64,000 nucleotides of DNA from Gelidibacter japonicus (lineage in GTDB: Bacteria > Bacteroidota > Bacteroidia > Flavobacteriales > Flavobacteriaceae). The translations under genes and the position numbers were made by a program. Below, piece by piece: positions 40,166 to 48,710 of this stretch. Each line of letters opens with the position of its first letter. Within the stretch, counting starts at the first letter, position 1. Location of the stretch: contig NZ_BJKB01000019.1 in the NCBI RefSeq assembly GCF_010725055.1, positions 1 to 64,000 of the forward strand. Reading direction: 5' to 3'. Below the pieces are notes generated by a model, which ran no database searches, was not told the DNA's origin, and saw only the letters and a list, made by a program, of their open reading frames with translations.

Positions 40166-40468
40166 TCAAATATGTGATCTTAATTTCTCTTTTCGTCTTT
40201 TTAACTGTCTTTCGAGAGATGAAACTGCCATGTCTACCCCTTCCTCAAATGTTTTACATTGTTTTTTAACCACAAAACTATCTCCAGGAACACTGACTCT
40301 GGCTTCAAATATTTTGTTTTCTTTATCACTTGTGTTTTCGACTTTGAGATAAACATCTGATTGGATGACTTTATCATAAAACAAATCTAATTTATCCATT
40401 CGTTTTTGAATAAAGTCGATCAACTTCTTGTCTGCTGTAAAATTAACTGATTGTGTGTTTACTTTCAT
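40166..40468 (-). CDS. hpf: Ribosome hibernation-promoting factor, HPF/YfiA (RaiA) family
   Basis: A 100-residue protein with the beta-alpha-beta-beta-beta-alpha fold of short HPF: MKVNTQSVNFTADKKLIDFI, then DVYLKVEN and the basic C-terminal helix SSLERQLKRRKEKLR. It binds the decoding centre of idle ribosomes in stationary phase. It is between xerC and the tRNA cluster on the same strand and is followed by a terminator. Confidence 0.92.
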   Translation of the reverse strand: MKVNTQSVNFTADKKLIDFIQKRMDKLDLFYDKVIQSDVYLKVENTSDKENKIFEARVSVPGDSFVVKKQCKTFEEGVDMAVSSLERQLKRRKEKLRSHI

Positions 40469-40536
40469 CTGTTCGATTTTTTAAAAAATTAAGAACATGG
40501 AGCCAAAAATATCCCATGCTTTCATTTGGTTAGACA

Positions 40537-41448
40537 TTAGTTATGGTTTTTACTTCTTGGATGCGCATTGGCATACACCTTCTTTAATTCAGCTATACTA
40601 TTATGAGTATATACTTGGGTTGCCGCTAAGCTTGAATGCCCCAACAACTCCTTAACGGCATTTAAATCAGCTCCCTGATTAAGTAAGTGTGTCGCAAATG
40701 AATGCCTCAATATATGCGGACTCTTTTTTACTTTACTAGAAGCTAAACTAAAATACTCATTTATAATTCTGTAAACAAGCGTTTCATATATTTTTAACCC
40801 TTTTTTAGTTAAAAACACAAAATCCGTGTCTTCAATAGTTTTTAGTTGATTTCTTATCTGCAAATAATGTTTCGCAGTCATCACCACACTATCAATTAAC
40901 GGTACAAAACGCTCTTTATTTCTCTTGCCGATAACCTTTAAAGTTTTATTGGCTAAATCCAAATCCTTTATCTTAATCTGAATGAGTTCTATGCGTCTAA
41001 TCCCCGTTGCATAAAAAAGTTCTACGATAAGGCGGTTTCTCAACCCCTCAAAGTCTGTTTCCATTTTCAAAATTCCAATGACTTCTTCCATTTCATTTCT
41101 CGAAAATGGAATTTGGATCTTCTTCGTCGTTTTTAACGCTTTGTGCTTGGATAATGGATTGGCCTTAATTGTTTCTGTTTTAATCAGAAATTTAAAATAA
41201 GAGTTCAGAGATGAGATTTTACGATTGATACTTCTGTTGGAAATTTTTTGTTCTACCAAAAAAACAATCCAGTGTCTTATTTGAGAATAATTGACGTCCT
41301 GAATAGTGGTAGAGTCATATTCATCCCCAATAAACATTGAAAAACTTTCAAGATCACCGAGATAAGCCTTTACGGTCAATATTGAATATTTTTTTTCGCG
41401 TAGAAGATATTCCGAAAATGCTAAGAATTGTGAGTCTACTTCAGACAT
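40537..41448 (-). CDS. xerC: Tyrosine recombinase XerC-like
   Basis: A 303-residue protein from the ATG at 41448 (MSEVDSQFLAF), chosen because the SAM-like N-terminal domain starts there; an open frame extends to 41532 through a hairpin and is unlikely. Catalytic residues are all present: R151 (ATGIR), K175, H245-x2-R248 (HILRH), H271 (LGHSS) and Y280 (TQVYTH). XerC/D-type enzymes resolve chromosome dimers at dif. The fixed location beside rpsU and hpf argues for the housekeeping recombinase rather than a mobile-element integrase. The partner XerD is not in the window. Confidence 0.88.
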   Translation of the reverse strand: MSEVDSQFLAFSEYLLREKKYSILTVKAYLGDLESFSMFIGDEYDSTTIQDVNYSQIRHWIVFLVEQKISNRSINRKISSLNSYFKFLIKTETIKANPLSKHKALKTTKKIQIPFSRNEMEEVIGILKMETDFEGLRNRLIVELFYATGIRRIELIQIKIKDLDLANKTLKVIGKRNKERFVPLIDSVVMTAKHYLQIRNQLKTIEDTDFVFLTKKGLKIYETLVYRIINEYFSLASSKVKKSPHILRHSFATHLLNQGADLNAVKELLGHSSLAATQVYTHNSIAELKKVYANAHPRSKNHN

Positions 41449-41483
41449 AAAGAGCATATTTAGATTTGGCCCATTAAATATAG

Positions 41484-41515
41484 AACAAAAAAAATTCCTG
41501 CGGTTGCAGGAATCT
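41484..41515 (-). terminator. Terminator after rpsU, made of the ATTCCTGC hairpin (copy 3)
   Basis: On the minus strand ATTCCTGC, loop aacc, GCAGGAAT and eight T residues, starting about 27 bases past the rpsU stop. It is the same stem as in the hairpin repeats near DUF3467 and tRNA-Thr, here with a T-tract that makes it a convincing terminator. Confidence 0.75.
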
Positions 41516-41539
41516 CTTTTATTTAATTTCAAAAAACAG

Positions 41540-41734
41540 TTAAATGCTTTCTTGATCTCTTAAATGTTGAATGTATTGCGCTTTTTGAAACGACGCTCTT
41601 TTCAAAACTGAAGGCTTGTCAAACTGTTTGCGCGCCTGTAATTGACGCTTCGTTCCCGTTCTGTCAAATTTTCGTTTGTAACGCTTTAACGCTCTATCTA
41701 TATTTTCTCCTTCTTTAACTGGTATTATTAACAT
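41540..41734 (-). CDS. rpsU: 30S ribosomal protein S21
   Basis: A 64-residue basic protein: MLIIPVKEGENIDRALKRYK, then RKFDRTGTKRQLQARKQFDK and a C-terminal tail. S21 helps initiation at Shine-Dalgarno sites; in Bacteroidetes it takes part in hiding the anti-Shine-Dalgarno sequence, and rpsU itself often has an unusually strong Shine-Dalgarno. Here the minus-strand leader reads AGAGGAGGTTAAGAC before the ATG, an AGGAGG that is striking for this phylum. Confidence 0.95.
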   Translation of the reverse strand: MLIIPVKEGENIDRALKRYKRKFDRTGTKRQLQARKQFDKPSVLKRASFQKAQYIQHLRDQESI

Positions 41735-41741
41735 AGTGTCT

Positions 41742-41753
41742 TAACCTCCTCTC
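41742..41753 (-). promoter_or_regulatory. rpsU: Perfect Shine-Dalgarno before rpsU
   Basis: On the minus strand AGAGGAGGTTAAG precedes the rpsU ATG (41734) by about eight bases. Bacteroidota genes generally lack such sites. Known work on Flavobacterium shows that the ribosome keeps the anti-Shine-Dalgarno covered with help of bS21, and that rpsU keeps a strong site for autoregulation. This sequence fits that model exactly. Confidence 0.75.
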
Positions 41754-41891
41754 TTTTAGAATTTTCAGGCTGCAAATATAAAAAGTAAAATATAATTCGC
41801 AATTAAAATTTTAAAAAATATTTATCACGAAGTTCAAAACACTTTTCTCGCTTAAGAAACTTTCAACAATAACAGCCTTAAGTCTTCCCAT

Positions 41892-42116
41892 TTATAAGAC
41901 CAGCAGCAAAATACCCACCAATATGGGGTAGTTATAAATTGATATAATATGGATAAAGAAATAATCTCTGATGAAAAACAACATGTCATAGATGCCAAAG
42001 TTCTTGATTCGTCTTTCTTTTTGTAGAGAGTTCGTACTGACAAAAAGATCAAAAGGAAAATAAAATATCAGAATAGCTACTATAATATAATTTGTATGAT
42101 ACCATTGCCATTTTAT
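41892..42116 (-). pseudogene. Possible remnant of a small membrane protein
   Basis: A minus-strand frame without a proper start codon (open from about 42116 to a stop at 41892) encodes WQWYHTNYIIVAILIFYFPF, then a charged linker with QKERRIKNFGIYDMLFF and a second hydrophobic segment ISIYNYPILVGILLLVL. The composition is that of a two-helix membrane protein, and codons past the stop (MGRLKAVIVES) also look coding. No family recognised. It may be the tail of a decayed gene or chance. Confidence 0.3.
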
Positions 42117-42161
42117 TTAGTGAATCCTAAATCTCAACAGCAGCACCTGTCCGCCAATAGT

Positions 42162-43586
42162 TTAATCCTTAAATAAAGAAGACCGCTTGGTTAAATCCTG
42201 AATCAACTTTTCATCTTCCTCACTCTCCAGAAGCGTGTTATAATTTCGCCAGAAGTCCCTATCATAAGGCTTTACCGCGAAAATATCGGGATCCCAAGGT
42301 CGACTAAGTGCCATTTCAATTTGCTCTGGATCAAGAATTATTTCCGTGAACAACAATTCTTGTACGGTATAATAAAAACGTTCATCGGTATTGGCATCCG
42401 GCTCAATCACTTCTCCCGGCTTGGTAGGTTTATAGCCGACATTCACCAGTTTCGGGGTTTCATAGTACAGATAATTAGGATACATTCTGTCTTGATATTC
42501 CCTAAAGGTCATTATTATCTTATGGTTGATCTTCGTATCGAAAAGCGTTTTACTTCTGCTCTTTTGAGCATCTGAAGCAGCAACTAATTCGTACTCCAAT
42601 TTTTTAATGGCATAATTATCATAATAAATATATAGCCACCCTTTAGCATGATAGCCATCATTATAGATACCCTTTGTTTCCAGGTTTATGAACTTATGGC
42701 TTTCTGAAATCTCAATCTTATAAATCTTTCTATCATCATCCACCAAAATGGTATCTAATCTGAATTGGTGTCTATCCAAAATATCTTCACCAAACAAAGC
42801 ACGATTGTTATTGACATTTCTTAAGACATTCAATTTGCTTTCAAAAAGATTTTGAAGGCCATTGATTCTGGTATCATTCCATTTAATGGCTTTGACCAAA
42901 GTAGATGTTTTGATTGTATCTCTTCTTAAATTTCTTGCAAGAAGATTGCCTCTATTTGATTTTTCCTTAAGATAGGCCGTATAAGTGAGTAGACTATCCA
43001 CATCACGTAGATCATAACTTTTTCTAACTTGATCAACATTAATTTTTAGATTGGATGCCGAAGATGAGCTATAACTAGAATCATAAAGCGTTATTGCACT
43101 TTCGATAAGCCATTTAAATTCCCGTCGGTTTCGTTCCTTATGGCGTAAAAAACCTTTTTGCAGATAAGGCATATCGGGCATATTTACAGACAATCTTTCA
43201 AGAGACCTCAGTACGATATCATTGGCCGTTGTCGGCCTATTTTCCGCAATAAGCACAATTTCATCCAATGCCGCGATATCCTCTTCCAAATATATTTCCT
43301 GAGAATTATCAAACGCGTTCACTGGGGTTTTGAAACTCTTATAACCTATAGATGAGATCACTAAAGTATCGTTTTCAAATTGAATCGGTACCAACAAAAC
43401 GAATTTTCCATCGGCATTACTTACGGTTCCGATGGTCGTGTTCTGTACGTAAATACTGGCACTTTCAATAGGCATCAAGGTGCCAAAATCAGAAATTTTA
43501 TTTTTGACTTCCTTTTGAGAAAAGACAGTAAAGGAATAAAAGCAAATGGATAAGGTCAGTAGGTATTTGAAATGATTGTTTTTCAT
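42162..43586 (-). CDS. CarboxypepD_reg-like domain protein, exported
   Basis: A 474-residue protein from the ATG at 43586 (MKNNHFKYLLTLSICFYSFT), where a signal peptide begins; the frame stays open to 43706. Residues about 25-110 are a carboxypeptidase-regulatory-like beta-sandwich (ASIYVQNTTIGTVSNADGKF, DTLVISSIGYKSFKTPV). The remainder, about 115-474, is beta-rich and charged with no catalytic motif that I recognise. Such proteins are usually outer-membrane or periplasmic in Bacteroidota, and the domain is the one found at the plug side of SusC-like receptors, but this protein has no visible TonB plug or barrel. Monocistronic, next to the 86-bp repeat array. Confidence 0.7.
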   Translation of the reverse strand: MKNNHFKYLLTLSICFYSFTVFSQKEVKNKISDFGTLMPIESASIYVQNTTIGTVSNADGKFVLLVPIQFENDTLVISSIGYKSFKTPVNAFDNSQEIYLEEDIAALDEIVLIAENRPTTANDIVLRSLERLSVNMPDMPYLQKGFLRHKERNRREFKWLIESAITLYDSSYSSSSASNLKINVDQVRKSYDLRDVDSLLTYTAYLKEKSNRGNLLARNLRRDTIKTSTLVKAIKWNDTRINGLQNLFESKLNVLRNVNNNRALFGEDILDRHQFRLDTILVDDDRKIYKIEISESHKFINLETKGIYNDGYHAKGWLYIYYDNYAIKKLEYELVAASDAQKSRSKTLFDTKINHKIIMTFREYQDRMYPNYLYYETPKLVNVGYKPTKPGEVIEPDANTDERFYYTVQELLFTEIILDPEQIEMALSRPWDPDIFAVKPYDRDFWRNYNTLLESEEDEKLIQDLTKRSSLFKD

Positions 43587-43730
43587 GATCAGGATGTAGA
43601 TTAAGTTATAGATCAGACTTACACTATTTTTATAAATTATTGTTAGAGCCAATTTGGGTATGACAACTAAAATAACCAACAGTTTTATGATGTTACTGGT
43701 TCGCAATCTTTTTATAAAGCATCAATTTAG

Positions 43731-44076
43731 CACAATTGGGGTGAATTTTCGCCAAAATGATGACCAAAATATTTATGTTGCCGGTTTATAATCCTTCTTG
43801 TCAATCACCATTTTGGCGCAATTAGGGTGAATTTTCGCCAAAATGATGATCAAGATATTTATGTTGCCGGTTTATAGTCCTTCTTGTCAATCACCATTTT
43901 GGCGCAATTGGGGTGAATTTTCGCCAAAATGATGATCAAGATATTTATGTTGCCGGTTTATAGTCCTTCTTATCAATCACCATTTTGGCGCAATTGGGGT
44001 GAATTTTCGCCAAAATGATGATCAAGATATTTATGTTGCCGGTTTATAGTCCTTCTTATCAATCACCATTTTGGCG
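43731..44076. repeat. 86-bp tandem repeat carrying the 3' end of the acyl-CoA dehydrogenase gene
   Basis: Units begin CGCCAAAATGATGA at 43750, 43836, 43922 and 44008 (exact period 86). Read on the minus strand, each unit contains GCCAAAATGGTGATTGAT and onward to the stop, that is the last 15 or so codons of the dehydrogenase (AKMVIDKKDYKPAT-stop), followed by about 40 bases of its downstream sequence. The first unit is the real gene end; three more follow, the most distal most diverged (for example tgaccaaa, ataatcc). Each unit also has a 14-base inverted repeat (CGCCAAAATGATGA / TCACCATTTTGGCG, one mismatch), so each can fold as a large hairpin. Confidence 0.9.
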
Positions 44077-45197
44077 ATGATTTCTCTCAAAATCTCAGAA
44101 GTGCCTCCTCCTATAGGGCCCAATCTACTATCCCGTAGCAAACGGGCCATTGGATAATCTTCCATATATCCATACCCACCCAAGAATTGTAGACATCCAT
44201 AAATGACCTCATCAGCCATTTTAGTGGAATGCAATTTTGACATGGTGGCCTCCTTAACCACATAATCTCCCCTATTTAACCGATAGGCTACAGAATAATT
44301 GAACTCCTTGCATATTTCCATATCCGTGTAAAAATCTGCTACCTTATGACGCAAGGCCTGAAATTTATCAATGGTTTTTCCAAATGCGGTGCGTTCTGAC
44401 ATATATTGAACCGCATATTCAAGCGCAAACTCTGCCCTTGCATGGGAATTGATGCCCATAATCAATCTTTCCAAAGCGAAATGTTGCATAATGTATGGAA
44501 ATCCTTTGCCTTCTTCTCCCATAAGTTGATTGGCAGGAATAACGACATTGTCAAATGCGATTTCTCCGGTGTCCGATGCCCTCCAACCCAATTTATCAAG
44601 TTTGGTTGCTGAGATCCCAGGTGTATCCCTGTCCATAACAAAAATACTCATCCCTTTATGCCCAGCTTCGGGATCGGTTTTAGCAGCGACCACTAGATAG
44701 TCGCTATAAATCCCATTTGTAATAAATGTTTTAGAACCATTAATCACGTAGGAATCTCCTTTTTTTTCAGCAGTGGTGCGCATTCCCGCAACATCACTTC
44801 CCCCAAAAGGCTCGGTAATACACAAACAGCCAATTTTATCACCTGTGATACTTGGAGCTAAATACCTTTCCTTTATCTCATGACTACCTTCCTTATTGAG
44901 GTGTGTCATGGCAAGATAGGCATGGGCCCACATGGCAGCAGCAAAGCCCCCAGAATTTATTTTTTGCAATTCTTCAAGAAAAATTACGGTATAAAATAAG
45001 TCAAGATTCAATCCGCCATAAGTTTCAGGATAGTTTAGACCAAAAAAGCCCATATCACCAAACTTCTTCCATATAAAGCGTTCAATGGTCCCTGTCTTTT
45101 CCCATTTATCAATATGCGGAACGACTTCTTTTTTCAAAAATTCCTTAAAACTTTGCCTAAAAAGGTGATGTTCTTCTGTGAAGTACATGCTGTTCAT
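44031..45197 (-). CDS. Acyl-CoA dehydrogenase
   Basis: A 388-residue flavoprotein with the three acyl-CoA dehydrogenase domains: N-terminal helices (MYFTEEHHLFRQSFKEFLKK, with MGFFGLNYPETYGG), a middle beta domain (LCITEPFGGSDVAGMRTTAE, GSKTFITNGI) and a C-terminal helical domain (FGKTIDKFQALRHKVADFYT, QFLGGYGYMEDYPMARLLRD). It oxidises an acyl-CoA at the alpha-beta bond with FAD; the chain-length class cannot be told. The C-terminal codons lie in the first unit of an 86-bp tandem array. The start at 45197 is used; an ATG four codons in (MYFTEE) is as likely. Fifteen bases downstream of the helix-hairpin-helix gene, same strand. Confidence 0.92.
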   Translation of the reverse strand: MNSMYFTEEHHLFRQSFKEFLKKEVVPHIDKWEKTGTIERFIWKKFGDMGFFGLNYPETYGGLNLDLFYTVIFLEELQKINSGGFAAAMWAHAYLAMTHLNKEGSHEIKERYLAPSITGDKIGCLCITEPFGGSDVAGMRTTAEKKGDSYVINGSKTFITNGIYSDYLVVAAKTDPEAGHKGMSIFVMDRDTPGISATKLDKLGWRASDTGEIAFDNVVIPANQLMGEEGKGFPYIMQHFALERLIMGINSHARAEFALEYAVQYMSERTAFGKTIDKFQALRHKVADFYTDMEICKEFNYSVAYRLNRGDYVVKEATMSKLHSTKMADEVIYGCLQFLGGYGYMEDYPMARLLRDSRLGPIGGGTSEILREIIAKMVIDKKDYKPAT

Positions 45198-45211
45198 ATT
45201 ATCTTTTTCAT

Positions 45212-46105
45212 TTAATTGAGGGTCAAATATAACTTAATTATCTCGAATTTTCGGATTGGAAACTTTTTAACTTTCAATAGCTCATCAAACGATTTAAACC
45301 CCTCTCTCAAGGTTCTTTCCTCAATAATATAGTGTGCAATTTCATAATCAATATGCTGAATCGTGACCAGTTGGTCCTTTGTTGCAGTATTTAGATTTAT
45401 CTTCTCTATATGCCGTGGTGTTTTTACCGCAAAATCATTAGTGATACGCTCAATCACCTCTGGCGTCAAACCATAAATATCCTGAAGTTGAACTTCTGAA
45501 ATAAAACCACCTTTAAACCTATTTCGATATCTGATAATATTATCCGACAATTTCTCACCAACACCATTCACCTTCTGCAGTTCTTGGGCCGTGGCCTTAT
45601 TGAGATCAATTTTTTGGTCGTAGGTTTTTGAACCGCTGATTCTATGGTTTGGATTTTTAGAGTAATCTGTCCGGCTCACTTGGGGCTTTGGATCGGTAAC
45701 CCAGTCAGGAAAATTAAATAAAGGCGAAAGCTGATCCAATAATGAATCTGAAATTTTGGTTACCTCTTGGAATTGTTGAGCTGAATGGATCCATTGATTC
45801 TCCTCCCTGAACTTTAATAGCCGGTCAATCTCTTCCGTGGACATTCCAAGGGTATAGCCTTTGAAATCTGTGATATAATTTGGATTGAATGGATAGACTA
45901 TCGGCTTGGACTTTTGTAATTCCACCTTTTTTATTGAATCAACTTGCTGTCTAAACTTTTCCAATACTTTTTTGTCTGGCTGTACACTTTCTGAAGAAAA
46001 ATCAACGAAAGCATAAATACACTGAAAAATAATAATGAGTACAGCCAACAAAAAAATCCCATTTCGTTGACTGTTAGAAAACTTAAAATGGGATTTATAT
46101 GCCAT
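45212..46105 (-). CDS. Helix-hairpin-helix (ComEA-like) protein
   Basis: A 297-residue protein with one membrane helix near the N-terminus (about 16-34, IFLLAVLIIIFQCIYAFVDF) and repeated helix-hairpin-helix units: IDLNKATAQELQKVNGVGEK, FKGGFISEVQLQDIYGLTPE and INLNTATKDQLVTIQHIDYE. ComEA-type HhH proteins bind DNA in the periplasm during uptake; here the function is inferred only from the repeats. It follows the symporter gene by nine bases and precedes the dehydrogenase by 14, a conserved flavobacterial gene order. Confidence 0.82.
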   Translation of the reverse strand: MAYKSHFKFSNSQRNGIFLLAVLIIIFQCIYAFVDFSSESVQPDKKVLEKFRQQVDSIKKVELQKSKPIVYPFNPNYITDFKGYTLGMSTEEIDRLLKFREENQWIHSAQQFQEVTKISDSLLDQLSPLFNFPDWVTDPKPQVSRTDYSKNPNHRISGSKTYDQKIDLNKATAQELQKVNGVGEKLSDNIIRYRNRFKGGFISEVQLQDIYGLTPEVIERITNDFAVKTPRHIEKINLNTATKDQLVTIQHIDYEIAHYIIEERTLREGFKSFDELLKVKKFPIRKFEIIKLYLTLN

Positions 46106-46114
46106 GTTTTTTAT

Positions 46115-48187
46115 TTATTTATGTGGCTCCTGCCTTTTATAGAGCAAGTTTGCTTTTAATTTTTTAACATAAGAATCCAGGTCGATTTTGACCTCTTTTG
46201 ACATAATGTACAATCCGATGATATTAGGGAATGACATAGCGAGAATCATCATATCGGAGAAATCCAGTACGGCTCCTAAACTAACTGAAGCTCCGATCAC
46301 CACAAAGACCAAGAACAGCATTTTATAGATAAATTCGATTTTTTTACTTTTTCCGAATAAATAAGTCCAAGCTCTCATTCCATAATACGACCAAGAAATC
46401 ATTGTTGAAAAGGCAAATAAGAAGACGGCCAATGCCAATATATACGGGAACCAAGAGATCTGACTTCCAAAAGCATCAGAGGTTAACTGGGCTCCGGCCA
46501 TTCCTTCTACTTCATGCATTCCTGTAAAGATCAATACCAGTGCCGTTAATGTACAAACCACAACGGTATCAATAAATGGTTCCAATAAAGCCACAAAGCC
46601 TTCTGACGGTGGGTTGTTGGTTTTTGCGGTACTATGAGCTATCGCTGCAGACCCAACTCCAGCCTCATTTGAGAATGCGGCACGTTGGAAACCAATCACC
46701 AAAACACCTATGACACCTCCTTTTAAAGCCGATGCATTGAAGGCGCCATCATAAATAGCAGCGAATGCCGGGCCTACATTTTGGATGTTCATGATGATGA
46801 CAGCCAATGCTGCTACAATATATATGGAAGCCATAATTGGCACGACTTTTCCTGTAACTCGAGCAATACTGCTGATACCACCTATAATAACTATCCCAAC
46901 CAACACAGCCGTAATGATTCCAAACCAAAATCCATGACCTGCCAACATTGGAAATTGACCAGCTAACTGTTCAAAGGATTGGTTAGCCTGGAACATATTT
47001 CCACCTCCAAAAGAAGCACCAACTGCGAGTACCGCAAACAGACCTGCCAAGACTTTACCAAGACCTTTCATCTGGCGCTTTTCGAGTCCATAGCGTAAAT
47101 AATTCATAGGCCCTCCAAATACACGTCCATCAGGTAGGATATCTCTATATTTTACTCCTAAGGTACATTCCACAAACTTCGTGGACATTCCCAATAGACC
47201 GCAAACAATCATCCAAAATGTTGCCCCTGCTCCACCTAATGAAACCGCCACTGCAACTCCAGCTATATTGCCCAGACCAACTGTACCAGAAACCGCGGTA
47301 GCCAATGCTTGAAAATGGGTTACTTGACCTGGTGCATCAGGATCATCATATTTACCTCTTGCTAAATCAATCGCATGCCTAAATCCCCTGAAATTTATAA
47401 AACCCATTCTCAAAGTAAAAAACAGGGCCCCTAACACCAGCCATATCACAATAAATGGAATAGGCTTAGTCAATGGATCTCCATTGGGATGTGTTAGTAC
47501 TAAGGGCTTATCATATACAATTTGCCCGAAATAATGGGCACCCTGTTCAATGACATGCTTTTGATTTTTAGAATTGTAAATAGTTTGCCCTTCAGCAGTG
47601 AGATGTTTCAGTTCACCTCTTGCTGAAGCGTTGACGGTAATATCATTTCCTGCCTTGTCCGTTATAATGGCAATGGGATCGTCTTTGGATACTCGGGCAC
47701 CTTCGGGCTGGAGCCATTTCTTAAGAACAAATTTATCATCTACCTCATTTGTCCAATCTGGGACACCTATTTGCTTGACATCAGCATATACCACAGGATC
47801 ATAAATACCTATGGTGGCGAATGGATCCCAAAATAAAACGGCCCCTAAAGTAGCTACTGCAGGGGTCATTGTGCCATTAAACACCTCAGTGATGGCCTGG
47901 GTCTTTACAGTATATACAACCGTTTTTGTATCTCCAACGGCATCTGTTATGACGACAGAGTATGGCACTCCCTCAGTTAAACCGACAGCTTCATTGGAGC
48001 TTAAAGGCGTGCTTTGATTACTCCATCTATACGTATAAGGTGGGACCCCACCTGATGCAGTGACCCTGATGATGCCGTCATTTATATTGTCTGAAGGATT
48101 AAATGCTTCTCCTTTGATATCAAAGTCTTGAGCGAAAATTAAAATTGGTAATAATGTACTAAATAGGGCAAGAAGGTACTTCTTCAT
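46115..48187 (-). CDS. Sodium:alanine symporter-family protein with extra N-terminal domains
   Basis: A 690-residue protein. Signal peptide 1-20; an SprB/PKD-like domain about 36-95 ([36 protein letters not shown]); a lipoyl/biotinyl-like region about 145-225 ([40 protein letters not shown]); then the AGCS transporter from about 243 to 680 with the family signature region [20 protein letters not shown] and about ten or eleven helices. The transporter half is expected to import alanine or glycine with sodium at the inner membrane. The extracytoplasmic N-terminal part is unusual for AGCS carriers, which normally start with the first helix. Same strand as the HhH gene. Confidence 0.85.
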   Translation of the reverse strand: MKKYLLALFSTLLPILIFAQDFDIKGEAFNPSDNINDGIIRVTASGGVPPYTYRWSNQSTPLSSNEAVGLTEGVPYSVVITDAVGDTKTVVYTVKTQAITEVFNGTMTPAVATLGAVLFWDPFATIGIYDPVVYADVKQIGVPDWTNEVDDKFVLKKWLQPEGARVSKDDPIAIITDKAGNDITVNASARGELKHLTAEGQTIYNSKNQKHVIEQGAHYFGQIVYDKPLVLTHPNGDPLTKPIPFIVIWLVLGALFFTLRMGFINFRGFRHAIDLARGKYDDPDAPGQVTHFQALATAVSGTVGLGNIAGVAVAVSLGGAGATFWMIVCGLLGMSTKFVECTLGVKYRDILPDGRVFGGPMNYLRYGLEKRQMKGLGKVLAGLFAVLAVGASFGGGNMFQANQSFEQLAGQFPMLAGHGFWFGIITAVLVGIVIIGGISSIARVTGKVVPIMASIYIVAALAVIIMNIQNVGPAFAAIYDGAFNASALKGGVIGVLVIGFQRAAFSNEAGVGSAAIAHSTAKTNNPPSEGFVALLEPFIDTVVVCTLTALVLIFTGMHEVEGMAGAQLTSDAFGSQISWFPYILALAVFLFAFSTMISWSYYGMRAWTYLFGKSKKIEFIYKMLFLVFVVIGASVSLGAVLDFSDMMILAMSFPNIIGLYIMSKEVKIDLDSYVKKLKANLLYKRQEPHK

Positions 48188-48442
48188 AGGTGGGTTTTAG
48201 TTAGTAGTTAATAATTGTTTAAAAAACACCACAAGATGCTAAAAAAAAATGATTTTATAAAGATTTGGCTGTTAAAATGAAAAATAGAACGATCTATTCT
48301 AAATTCTGAGAAGATTTAAATTTTAGATATTTACTTAGTGCCCAGCTCCTATCACAAAATCGTAGATCATTTTGGGTATTGAATGACCACAATCAACAAC
48401 CCCATCAATTTTCAAATGTCTAGGCCCATATAACAACTCTAA

Positions 48443-48670
48443 CTATAGATCAAAGACAGAGGAGCGCTTTGTGTAGATTAAATCCTTGATTCGCATCCAG
48501 AAAGCTATGAACAGATACAACGCAAATCCAAAACCAAGGGTCACAAAGGTGAGATACATAAATGAAGTCCTTACTACCTTGGCTCTAATCCCCAACCGGT
48601 CTGCAATACGCTGACATACGTAGTATCCACGTTTCTGAAAATACAATAAGGATCTATAAAAAATATTCAT
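48443..48670 (-). CDS. PspC-domain small membrane protein
   Basis: A 75-residue protein: an N-terminal amphipathic part with VCQRIADRLGIRAKVVRTSF and a membrane helix (MYLTFVTLGFGFALYLFIAF). This is the PspC pattern. PspC proteins help sense envelope stress in proteobacteria; the role in Flavobacteriaceae is not clear. It is downstream of the DUF2851 gene on the same strand, separated by 40 bases. Confidence 0.8.
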   Translation of the reverse strand: MNIFYRSLLYFQKRGYYVCQRIADRLGIRAKVVRTSFMYLTFVTLGFGFALYLFIAFWMRIKDLIYTKRSSVFDL

Positions 48671-48710
48671 GTAACAAAATTACTAATTTTTAATGTTTAA
48701 AACCCAGTTG

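Larger units (their letters stand above)
41735..42161. other. Intergenic region between rpsU and the CarboxypepD_reg gene
   Basis: Contains the rpsU leader with its Shine-Dalgarno at the left end and a possible membrane-protein remnant at 41892-42116 (separate entry). No intact gene was found; short frames on both strands have no recognisable features. Confidence 0.6.

Noticed and set aside
40537-41448. Integrase of a genomic island at the tRNA cluster.
   Set aside because: The recombinase is in the fixed rpsU-xerC-hpf context and no island genes or attachment repeats flank it.
41852-42052. A 66-codon minus-strand frame downstream of the CarboxypepD_reg gene.
   Set aside because: A neighbouring frame reads far more like a membrane protein, so this one is a shadow.
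43731-44076. Possible CRISPR array because of regular period.
   Set aside because: The whole 86-base unit repeats with no unique spacers, and it is made of the gene end; no cas genes are present.
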